From: Arenicellales bacterium
GTDB lineage: Bacteria > Pseudomonadota > Gammaproteobacteria > Arenicellales > JAHEKD01
Assembly: GCA_028284225.1 (NCBI GenBank)
Contig: JANQSD010000003.1
Span: 1 to 62,704, forward strand
Length of the DNA: 62,704 bases
Direction: 5' to 3'
Below, in pieces: positions 17,974 through 25,509 of the stretch. The notes beneath the pieces are model-generated. The model had not been told where the DNA came from. It searched no databases and was given only the letters and a program-made list of their open reading frames with translations. Made by a program: the position numbers and the translations under genes. Numbering within the stretch: position 1 is the first letter of the stretch; every line of letters begins with the position of its first letter.

Positions 17974-19611
17974 TCATTGCATATTCGCTGCAATTCTCAA
18001 AGCCAGTGCCTGAATCGTCAATGACGGAGAGTCGCCAGCGCCTAGCGTTGGCAAAATACTGGCATCACTAATATACAGATTGTCTAGACCATGGACTTGA
18101 CCGAACTCATTTGTTACCGATGTTTCAGGATTTGTTCCCATTCGGCAGGTTCCTGCAACATGTGCTGCACTGGGCTGTGAATAAGTAGAATAAAAACGCC
18201 TCTTTGATTTAATCTCACAGGCATCTGTCCATTGGAAAATCTTATCTCGCATCACTCTGAAGGTTTTTTTATCCTGGTCATGATAATCACTGTACAATTG
18301 AACAAGAGGCATGCCATCTATATCTTTTTTATCAGAAATTACAATTCGATTATCAGGATGGGGAATATGCTCTGCTATGCCGAATAGCTGAATATCCTTA
18401 CCGAATGTTCTTCTCATTGTCTGTTTATGATCAAGACCAAAACCGGGAGTTCGCCAAGCATATGACACCGGGCTGAGACGTCTGCCTAATGAACCTGCTA
18501 CACCCAAAACAAAACCCGATTTCAATGGGCGTTTTGGCAAACAAAAATCCCAAATCCGAGCATCAAGCGGGGGACCTTTATAGCTATGGATGGGTTGGTC
18601 CACCGAACCAGTAATCATAGCCATAATCGTTTCCATAAAATATCGCCCTACGTTATCGTGATGATTACCGACACCGGCAGGATACTTGCCGGTTTGACTC
18701 GCTAGCAATAATCGAGGCGTCTCAATAGCACCCAGTGCAAGCACGTATTTATTTGCTTTAACCTTAACCAACTGACCTTTATGCTTATAAACAAATCCTG
18801 AGACATTACCAGCGTTATTGGTTTCAATCTGAAATAAACGGGCGTTAGTCATCAATGTCATATTACCGCTGGCTTGCGCGCGTTTGATTGCGGTTAAGTC
18901 AACACTTGATTTAGCCCCAAATATGCAACCTTGAACACAGCCACCACTATGTTGACAAGCTAGTCGGCCATCAATCGATTTGCTTGGCAGCGCCAATGTA
19001 TTTGGCAATAGTGTCCAGCCCAACTTCTGTGCTCCTGCTTTTGCTAACTGGCTTCGACTAGATAATGAGTGTGCCGGCGTCGGATATTCACCGCGTCGAT
19101 TTTTAAACGGATTAGCCGGATCACCCGCCACACCAAGAACATTTTCAGCTTCACGATAATATCGGGCAAGTTCGTCATAATCCAACGGCCAATCCTGCCC
19201 CCATCCGAATAATGTTTCGGGTTTAAATGCATGCCCGGCAAAACGATGCGCCTCACCTTGATAACGCAAGGTTGAGCCGCCTACACCAATAGCCCGTTGA
19301 TATTGAAAAACACCTCTTGAGTGAGGATGAGTTTGCATCAGTTTTCCATCGATGAACTCACCCGAACAAATATCCACGTCTTGCTTGCTAATTTTTACGG
19401 CGAGACCATGATCGAATGTTTCATAAAGCGTGGAAAGCGGATTAGCCTTTAGCTCCCAGTTCGGGTAATTCATTGGATAGTCTGTGCGATAATCGAATTG
19501 TTTACCGCGCTCCAGTAATAAAACCTTCATCCCTTTTTCGGCCAAGGCCATTGCACAGAACCCACCGCCGGCACCCGAGCCCGCTACAATTACATCATAG
19601 TCATACTCCAT
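17974..19611 (-). CDS. GMC family FAD-dependent oxidoreductase
   Basis: A flavoprotein that oxidises alcohols or sugars. The N-terminal FAD-binding motif is VIVAGSGAGGGF (residues 8-18), the second GMC signature region is near GALETPRLLLAS-like GAIETPRLLL, and the C-terminal catalytic histidine lies in SAAHVAGTCRMG, followed by GAGDSPSLTIQALALRIA. It has no signal peptide. Two bases upstream lies a gluconate-2-dehydrogenase subunit-3-like gene with a Tat-type leader, so the pair probably folds in the cytoplasm and is exported together. No cytochrome c subunit is adjacent. Confidence 0.9.
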   Translation of the reverse strand: MEYDYDVIVAGSGAGGGFCAMALAEKGMKVLLLERGKQFDYRTDYPMNYPNWELKANPLSTLYETFDHGLAVKISKQDVDICSGEFIDGKLMQTHPHSRGVFQYQRAIGVGGSTLRYQGEAHRFAGHAFKPETLFGWGQDWPLDYDELARYYREAENVLGVAGDPANPFKNRRGEYPTPAHSLSSRSQLAKAGAQKLGWTLLPNTLALPSKSIDGRLACQHSGGCVQGCIFGAKSSVDLTAIKRAQASGNMTLMTNARLFQIETNNAGNVSGFVYKHKGQLVKVKANKYVLALGAIETPRLLLASQTGKYPAGVGNHHDNVGRYFMETIMAMITGSVDQPIHSYKGPPLDARIWDFCLPKRPLKSGFVLGVAGSLGRRLSPVSYAWRTPGFGLDHKQTMRRTFGKDIQLFGIAEHIPHPDNRIVISDKKDIDGMPLVQLYSDYHDQDKKTFRVMRDKIFQWTDACEIKSKRRFYSTYSQPSAAHVAGTCRMGTNPETSVTNEFGQVHGLDNLYISDASILPTLGAGDSPSLTIQALALRIAANMQ

Positions 19612-19613
19612 TA

Positions 19614-20126
19614 CTATTTGCTTGTGTCAATGGGCACAGACCGATCATAATCGGGATATCCCCCTTCGGAAGGTGGATGATAATCAAGCATATCAAAGGC
19701 AGGTTGTGAAGTATAAAAAAGGCCGAAAGTACGATTCAGTAACGTTCTGAGCTGCAGTTTGGTTTTTTCATGTTCTGAGTCACTGGCAAACAGGATTTCA
19801 AGAATAGATGTTCGTTGCTCAAGTGAGCCGTCTTGAAAATTGACGGAATATAATTTCCTTGATAATTGATTAACAGCCTTAAGGCTTTCTGAAATTGAAT
19901 GCCAATACGTTTTATTTTCCTGAAACAGGTTTATCAGTTCAAGGTCTATGCCCAAGTCTGTGGCACCCGGATATTCATCAGTCGGAACGAAAGTATCTAT
20001 CAGCGCTGAAAAACTGTCTTCAAGGTCACCAATACCCTGCCCGCCGACAGCATATCTTTTGATCAATGGAATACTTAAGGTCAATCCCATCACAGAAACT
20101 AACAGGTTGCGTCTCGCTATCCTCAT
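19614..20126 (-). CDS. Gluconate 2-dehydrogenase subunit 3-like protein with Tat-type leader
   Basis: The 170-aa protein starts with MRIARRNLLVSVMGLTLSIP, a twin-arginine-like leader, then has a mostly helical body with the FVPTDEYPGATDLG segment typical of this small-subunit family. In the known enzymes it escorts the GMC flavoprotein through the Tat system and helps dock the cytochrome. It is directly followed by the GMC gene with two bases between them. Confidence 0.8.
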   Translation of the reverse strand: MRIARRNLLVSVMGLTLSIPLIKRYAVGGQGIGDLEDSFSALIDTFVPTDEYPGATDLGIDLELINLFQENKTYWHSISESLKAVNQLSRKLYSVNFQDGSLEQRTSILEILFASDSEHEKTKLQLRTLLNRTFGLFYTSQPAFDMLDYHPPSEGGYPDYDRSVPIDTSK

Positions 20127-20256
20127 AAGTTTATTTTAGATGCAGTTCAACAATTTACAACTTACCAAGGCAAATATACATGTGTATAATCGATTCTAAA
20201 TAATGCAGGTATGATCTATCTGCTGAAAAGTAGGATATCGTTTAAGTTAGGAGCAT

Positions 20257-21171
20257 ATGATGGAAGATAAAAAGACAACAAACAGACGCAAGTTATTAAT
20301 TGGTCTCACCGGAGGCATCGCAAGTGCCAGCCAACTACCGGGCAAATGGACTAAGCCTGTCGTCGATGCTGTTATGTTGCCGGCCCATGCGCAAACATCG
20401 GCGACAACCGCCGCTCCTACTACTACTGCCGGCCCTGGTACTACAACCCCCGCCCCCGCCCCGCCCCCTCCCACAACTACGGCCGCACCTACAACAACCA
20501 TGGCACCTCCTACTTCATTCAGAGGGCCTGTGGGTACAGGCTTAGCTGACTCAGGCTTTGAAAAAATTATTTCTGCCTTTGTTTCAGAGGCATATGCGGG
20601 AACCATACCCTCATCCGGTGACTGTTGTGTCAATTCACCTGATGGAATGAGTTTTGATTTAAAACTACTTATCAACGAAGGGCAGGGATTTGCAGGATTT
20701 TATGAAACCTCGGGCACAGTTGGTGGCGGCTCTTCAATGGTGAATGATACAAATAACTGTTTCACTCCTTTTAACATTGGCGTCGATAGTATTACAGCTT
20801 CAGGTGCAACAGTAAATATTAACGGACAATCCACTACAATCGGGGAAGGTAGTGGCTGCCCAACGAATGTACCTACTGAATGTAGCGAATTTTCGGACAG
20901 TCGACTCAAAACCAATATCCACAGGCTTAATCATATTGCCAATGGTCATCAGTTGTACCGATTTAAATATCTTGCCGATCCTGACCAAGTTGAATATGTT
21001 GGAGTAATGGCACAAGAGATACTTAAAACACATCCTCATGCAGTTACCCAGCAGGCCAATGGATTTTATGCTGTTTATTACAATCAGCTCGGTTTAAAAA
21101 TGACGACTCTCGAGCAGTGGCGCAGAGAAGGATCTGCAGCTGTTGAGGTGGAACCTAAAATATATCAATAA
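20257..21171 (+). CDS. Tat-exported protein with Thr/Pro linker and C-terminal S74 chaperone-like domain
   Basis: The leader carries NRRKLLIGLTGGIAS (Tat type) followed by the distinctive LPGKWTKPVVDAVMLPAHAQTS. A Thr/Pro/Ala-rich linker spans about 48-90, a Cys-containing beta-rich middle about 100-205 (CCVNS, NNCF, SGCPT, PTECSEF), and the C-terminus about 213-304 begins with SDSRLKTNI. That is the start of the peptidase S74 intramolecular chaperone domain of phage tail spikes; S213 and K218 have the spacing of the proposed Ser/Lys dyad, and the family self-cleaves just after that serine. No phage gene is nearby. RBS AGGAG at 20249-20253 also fits the second ATG at 20260. Confidence 0.8.
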   Translation: MMEDKKTTNRRKLLIGLTGGIASASQLPGKWTKPVVDAVMLPAHAQTSATTAAPTTTAGPGTTTPAPAPPPPTTTAAPTTTMAPPTSFRGPVGTGLADSGFEKIISAFVSEAYAGTIPSSGDCCVNSPDGMSFDLKLLINEGQGFAGFYETSGTVGGGSSMVNDTNNCFTPFNIGVDSITASGATVNINGQSTTIGEGSGCPTNVPTECSEFSDSRLKTNIHRLNHIANGHQLYRFKYLADPDQVEYVGVMAQEILKTHPHAVTQQANGFYAVYYNQLGLKMTTLEQWRREGSAAVEVEPKIYQ

Positions 21172-21208
21172 CCGATACCCGGCAATTGCTAATTACCTGG
21201 TGATACAG

Positions 21209-21268
21209 GATACTGAATCGAAACCTGTCTGAACTCAAATCGAAGTCTGGGGTGACTGATTCAGTATC
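21209..21268. repeat. REP-like element, copy 1
   Basis: An 11-base perfect inverted repeat (GATACTGAATC / GATTCAGTATC) bounds 60 bases. The inner part (CCTGT-CTGAAC...AGTCTGGGGTGACTGATTCAGTA) is related to the repeat at 60491-60547. Both copies lie between the 3' ends of convergent genes, where REP sequences usually sit and may stabilise or terminate transcripts. Confidence 0.65.
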
Positions 21269-21288
21269 AACTAAATAACAGATAGATA

Positions 21289-21321
21289 TCTAAGATGGAA
21301 TGATCAAATGTCCATCTTAGA
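21289..21321. terminator. Hairpin between convergent genes, possible terminator
   Basis: The perfect 11-base stem TCTAAGATGGA / TCCATCTTAGA has an 11-base loop and lies 19 bases beyond the minus-strand flavoprotein stop. A T-rich stretch follows on the plus side (GTTGATTTTTAAT), so it more likely serves the plus-strand S74 gene. Confidence 0.5.
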
Positions 21322-21339
21322 CTGTTGATTTTTAATCGA

Positions 21340-23781
21340 TTAAGCCCTGGATCGTTCGCTTGTGGGATCCCAAGCAGGTTCTGCGAGTACCGTTGCCCGA
21401 CGTGCTTCTCCAATTAGTAGTACATCAAATTGACTACCCGCTTCACTATAGGATGGCGGCACATAAGCAAACCCCAAGCTTTTACCCGTCGTATGCCCAT
21501 AACCACCTGAAGTAGTGACACCAATGGCCTTATCACCATCCATAACCGCTTCTCCGCCGACCACATCGTTATCGCCTGGTACAACCTCGAAGTATACAAG
21601 TTTCTGGGTGATTGAATCCTGATCAACATCTAAAGTGGCCTGTTTACCGCGGAATTCGTCTTTATCAGCACGGAAAAAACGCATTGCGTCAGCTTCGACC
21701 ATTGTGATCTCATTAGTTAATTCACTGCCCCAACCTTTATAGGCTTTTTCCATACGTAACGAATTCAGAGCGTAGGTACCGAAGTTTGCAATGCCATAGT
21801 CCTGACCAACGCGCCAAATATCTTCATAAATTGAAACAATATCTTCCATCAGGCAATGTAATTCCCAGCCCAACTCGCCGACATAATTGACTCGAAGCGC
21901 TCTAACTGTTGCACCGGAAACCTTGATTTCTTTACCTGTTAACCATTTAAATGATTCATTGGATAAATCCGCGTCTGTAAGTGCTTGCAGCACCTTACGA
22001 GATTCCGGACCAGCTAAAACAATAACACCCCATTCATTGGTTATATTATTGACTGTAACGTCCTCGCCATCTTGTACTCCAAATCTTAGAGCCGGCAAGT
22101 CGCGTTCTTCGCTAGTCGCGCCTGAAAGGACATAATAATGATTATCTCCTAAACGGGTAATAGTGGACTCTCCATTGATACGTCCATTATCCGCCAGATA
22201 ATGCGTCAAAGTGATACCCCCCTCTCGAGTAGCTATTTTATTTGCAGTTAGCCTGTTTAATAATTTCTCCGCATCTTTGCCTATTACATCGTATTTAGCA
22301 AAAGTTGATAGTTCCATCACACCCACTCGCTCACGTACTGCACGGCACTCCTCAGCGACTACATCGAAGGTATTGTTGTGTCTAAAACCAATATCCTCCT
22401 TACGACCATCAAGTGAATACCACTTGGCGCGTTCCCAGCCATTGACCTCATGGAATACGGCACCTTTAGATTCAAGTAAGTCATGCAGAGGTGTTTTTCT
22501 AATACGGCGACCGGCAGGGCGCTCTTCACCAGGCAAATGTAATTTATACATGTGCTCATAGTCTTCATGCGACTTTTCCTTAGTATATTCGCCGGGTGCA
22601 AAATCACTAAATCGACGTGGATCCAAACCAGCCATGTTGATTTCAGCATCACCATAGACCATCCATTGAGCCAAGTATTTACCAGATCCGGCACCCGCTG
22701 CGATACCAATCGATGCACCATTACAATGCCAAAAATTCCGCAACCCTGCTGCTGGCCCAAGAAATGGATTACTATCCGGTGTATGCGGAATTGCTCCACA
22801 GACTATTCGTTTTAGACCTAATTCTGCCCACATAGGGATTCTTTCAAATACCCGCTCGATGTAAGGCATCAAATTATCAAAATCCGGATCAAATAATTCA
22901 TTCTGAGATTCCCACTCGGGCCATCCTCCCCGATGTGTCCAGCATTCCTCAGAATTGGCCATCTCATAAATTCCAATCAACGCGGACTTTTGTTCCTGTC
23001 TGTAATAGGCTGATGGATAAGGATCTCGGATAACAGGCATTTCATCGTCACGTTCCAGAAACTCTGGAACAGTATCTGTAACGATATAAGTGTGCTTCAT
23101 ATTGATCATGGGGATATCGGTTCCCACCATCTGTGAAACTTGTCTGGCATAACAACCGGCTGCATTTACAACGTGCTCAGCAATTACATTACCTTGTTCA
23201 GTTATGACTTCCCACTCTCCTGAAGGACGTTGCTTAATATCAGTAACTCGGTTATTAGTTACGATTTTTGCTCCTAACTTACGGGCGCCTACTGCCATCG
23301 CATTACATATCCCGGCCGGATCAACGTGACCATCCTTATGGGTCCAGGCTCCAGCAAGGACTCCTTCGATGTTCGCATATGGAAGCAATTCCTGAATCTT
23401 TGCCGGATCTATAATTTCACAGTCATAACCAATTACTTTGCCGACACCCGCAACACGATGAAACCATTCTACCTCGGCGTGATTATAGGCAAAGCGGATA
23501 CCACCGCAGCCGTGCCAACTCACGTATTGGCCTGTCAACTCTTCCAGCTTGGGATAAAGATTGACACCATAATCGTGAATTTTAGCTAAATTATAGTCGG
23601 GTATGAAGTTAGGGCATTGTCCTGCAGCATGCCAGGTTGAGCCGGATGTCAGCTCGCCTTTTTCAATCATCAGACAATCTGTCCAACCTTCTTGAGCCAA
23701 ATGGTAAGCCAGCCCTGCTCCCATGGCACCGCCACCGACAATCACAACTTTCGCCGAACTCGGCAATTTTTTCTCATTCAT
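21340..23781 (-). CDS. FAD-dependent dimethylglycine/sarcosine dehydrogenase-like protein (DAO + GcvT)
   Basis: An 813-aa oxidase/dehydrogenase of N-methylated glycines. The N-terminal half has the FAD motif VIVGGGAMGAG (13-23) and GSTWHAAGQ, where H51 matches the histidine that carries covalent FAD in dimethylglycine dehydrogenases. A short FAO_M-like bridge follows, and the C-terminal half is a folate-binding GcvT plus GcvT_C module (about 440-810; WGVIVLAGPESRKVL, ELGWELH). Such enzymes pass the released one-carbon unit to tetrahydrofolate. It follows the MttB-family methyltransferase gene by 30 bases, so the two probably degrade one methylated amine. The exact substrate is not readable. 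Confidence 0.88.
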   Translation of the reverse strand: MNEKKLPSSAKVVIVGGGAMGAGLAYHLAQEGWTDCLMIEKGELTSGSTWHAAGQCPNFIPDYNLAKIHDYGVNLYPKLEELTGQYVSWHGCGGIRFAYNHAEVEWFHRVAGVGKVIGYDCEIIDPAKIQELLPYANIEGVLAGAWTHKDGHVDPAGICNAMAVGARKLGAKIVTNNRVTDIKQRPSGEWEVITEQGNVIAEHVVNAAGCYARQVSQMVGTDIPMINMKHTYIVTDTVPEFLERDDEMPVIRDPYPSAYYRQEQKSALIGIYEMANSEECWTHRGGWPEWESQNELFDPDFDNLMPYIERVFERIPMWAELGLKRIVCGAIPHTPDSNPFLGPAAGLRNFWHCNGASIGIAAGAGSGKYLAQWMVYGDAEINMAGLDPRRFSDFAPGEYTKEKSHEDYEHMYKLHLPGEERPAGRRIRKTPLHDLLESKGAVFHEVNGWERAKWYSLDGRKEDIGFRHNNTFDVVAEECRAVRERVGVMELSTFAKYDVIGKDAEKLLNRLTANKIATREGGITLTHYLADNGRINGESTITRLGDNHYYVLSGATSEERDLPALRFGVQDGEDVTVNNITNEWGVIVLAGPESRKVLQALTDADLSNESFKWLTGKEIKVSGATVRALRVNYVGELGWELHCLMEDIVSIYEDIWRVGQDYGIANFGTYALNSLRMEKAYKGWGSELTNEITMVEADAMRFFRADKDEFRGKQATLDVDQDSITQKLVYFEVVPGDNDVVGGEAVMDGDKAIGVTTSGGYGHTTGKSLGFAYVPPSYSEAGSQFDVLLIGEARRATVLAEPAWDPTSERSRA

Positions 23782-23811
23782 GATTAATTCTCACTTTCAT
23801 TGTGTTCAATC

Positions 23812-25365
23812 TCACGCCCTGTTCATTGATTCCAGAGGCAATTTAACGGGTCCTATTTCCCTGATTCGAGCATCTATCTCAGCTGAAATATGCTGTGGAT
23901 AGTAGCCGGTTACAATCTCTTCGACTTTGGCTTTGGCGCGCTCGAGAATAGTGGTAGAACCCTGCTCTTTCCATTCCTTCGGACTGGTGCGATCACCAAC
24001 CTCGGGATAAATATATTCACGCTGCATTAAATTTATAGTTTGATCGTGGCCGAGAAAATGACTGGGGCCACCGATACACACATCACGTATTGCATCAACA
24101 GACAGAGTTTCATCATTGACTTCTATACCCCTAATAGTACGATTAATTGCGCCCAACATATCATTGTCTATCACGTAACTTTCATAGCAGCATCCCAATA
24201 AACTTCCATGCATACCGGCCGATTCATAGATCAGATTGGCCCCTGAGTGGCCTGCCAGTAAGTCTGTATACGCTTTTTCATAGCCTGATTGAGCATCGGG
24301 TAACTTGGCATCGGTCATACCTGCGGCAATCCCCGTCGGTAAGTCATAATATCGACCCATCTGCCCACATGCGGCCATTAACACAGCCTGCTCACCGCTC
24401 CCTCCACTCATAGCGCCTGTGCGCAGATCAGAGACAAACGGCCAGGTACCAAAGATCGCCGGGTGTTGCGGCACAATTAAGTTGACATATACCAGGCCAG
24501 CCAGTACTTCAGCCACTTCCTGCACAACGGCACCTGCCAAGGCAGCCGGACTGGTTGCACCGGCTTGTCCTGCCGCAAGCAACAATACGGGCATCCCTCC
24601 TCTTACTGCCGTTTCCAGCACATCACATGCATCTTCGGCAAAACGCATTGGCGGCACCACAAAGCAGTTGGAACAGCTGACAAAAGGACGATCCCGCCAC
24701 TTTTGTTCACTGCCGGCTACTTCATGCAGCATTTTAAGGCTTAAATCTAAATGCTCTTTCAGGACCCAACTTGTGCCAACGTGCTTGCTAGTACCGCTAA
24801 TTGCGGCATAACAGGTATTGAAATCCATTTCCAATGGATCAGTAAGATCACGACAGACCAGTGGACGTTGAAAGAAATGGATATGTTCCATTTGATCAAC
24901 AATCCGGGCAATATTGTATAAATCTGCCAGAGTCGATTCTTTGTATTCGCGAGTGTCAACATCGACCACATGCACAGCCGCGCCGGCAGTGCCAAAGTAG
25001 GTACGGCTACCTGTGATTTCCAGATCATGTTTTGGATCTTGCCCGTACAATACGACGTTGCGATTGGCATTAGCGATTGTATCCTCAACCATTGACCTTG
25101 GAAAAAACAAGCGGTCATTATCAGCGTCGTAAGAACCACCGGCGTTGGTTACCAATTCGATACAAGAGGGTATTGCCTGAGAAAGGCCAATCGACTCAAG
25201 TACATTAAACACGGCTGTGTTTACCTTCTCAATATCATTGTCTGAAAGCGGTTTAAACATACCGCTTTCAAGCCCTGGTGTAATTGGCTTTTCGTCCTCA
25301 GCCAGTGGTGCTGCTCTTAGTGCTTTTCGTGCAGCACGTCCACCCATTCTACGAGCTTGAACCAT
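23812..25365 (-). CDS. MttB-family (trimethylamine methyltransferase-like) protein lacking pyrrolysine
   Basis: A 517-aa TIM-barrel protein of the MttB superfamily (GGSYDADNDRLFFPRSMVEDTI, GTAGAAVHVVDVD, PDAQSGYEKAYTDLLAGHSGANLIYES in short pieces). True trimethylamine enzymes carry pyrrolysine, encoded by an in-frame amber codon; here the frame is uninterrupted through that region (around AGMHGSLLG), as in glycine-betaine-type MtgB proteins. Those need a corrinoid partner, but no corrinoid-binding protein or RamA-like activator is in the window. Co-transcription with the flavoprotein is likely. The substrate is probably a quaternary or tertiary methylamine, which is inference. Confidence 0.87.
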   Translation of the reverse strand: MVQARRMGGRAARKALRAAPLAEDEKPITPGLESGMFKPLSDNDIEKVNTAVFNVLESIGLSQAIPSCIELVTNAGGSYDADNDRLFFPRSMVEDTIANANRNVVLYGQDPKHDLEITGSRTYFGTAGAAVHVVDVDTREYKESTLADLYNIARIVDQMEHIHFFQRPLVCRDLTDPLEMDFNTCYAAISGTSKHVGTSWVLKEHLDLSLKMLHEVAGSEQKWRDRPFVSCSNCFVVPPMRFAEDACDVLETAVRGGMPVLLLAAGQAGATSPAALAGAVVQEVAEVLAGLVYVNLIVPQHPAIFGTWPFVSDLRTGAMSGGSGEQAVLMAACGQMGRYYDLPTGIAAGMTDAKLPDAQSGYEKAYTDLLAGHSGANLIYESAGMHGSLLGCCYESYVIDNDMLGAINRTIRGIEVNDETLSVDAIRDVCIGGPSHFLGHDQTINLMQREYIYPEVGDRTSPKEWKEQGSTTILERAKAKVEEIVTGYYPQHISAEIDARIREIGPVKLPLESMNRA

Positions 25366-25509
25366 ATTACAAAACCTGTGTGAATATTAAGGAAAACCGA
25401 ATAGTAGCTTTTTTTTTAGTAATTCGTAAAGGTGGTTTTTACAAAATGATAGTCACTGAATTTATTTCTATTATATCTACACAGAATATCACGGTTAATG
25501 TAGCAATCA

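Noticed and set aside
20300..20545. Pro/Leu-rich frame overlapping the Tat/S74 protein
   Set aside because: It is a shadow of the Thr/Pro-rich linker in another frame.
20257..21171. Prophage remnant
   Set aside because: The S74 domain is the only phage-like piece; there are no capsid, tail, integrase or lysis genes, and it has a bacterial export leader.
23812..25365. Pyrrolysine (in-frame amber) in the MttB-like gene
   Set aside because: The frame has no internal TAG; it belongs to the non-pyrrolysine branch.
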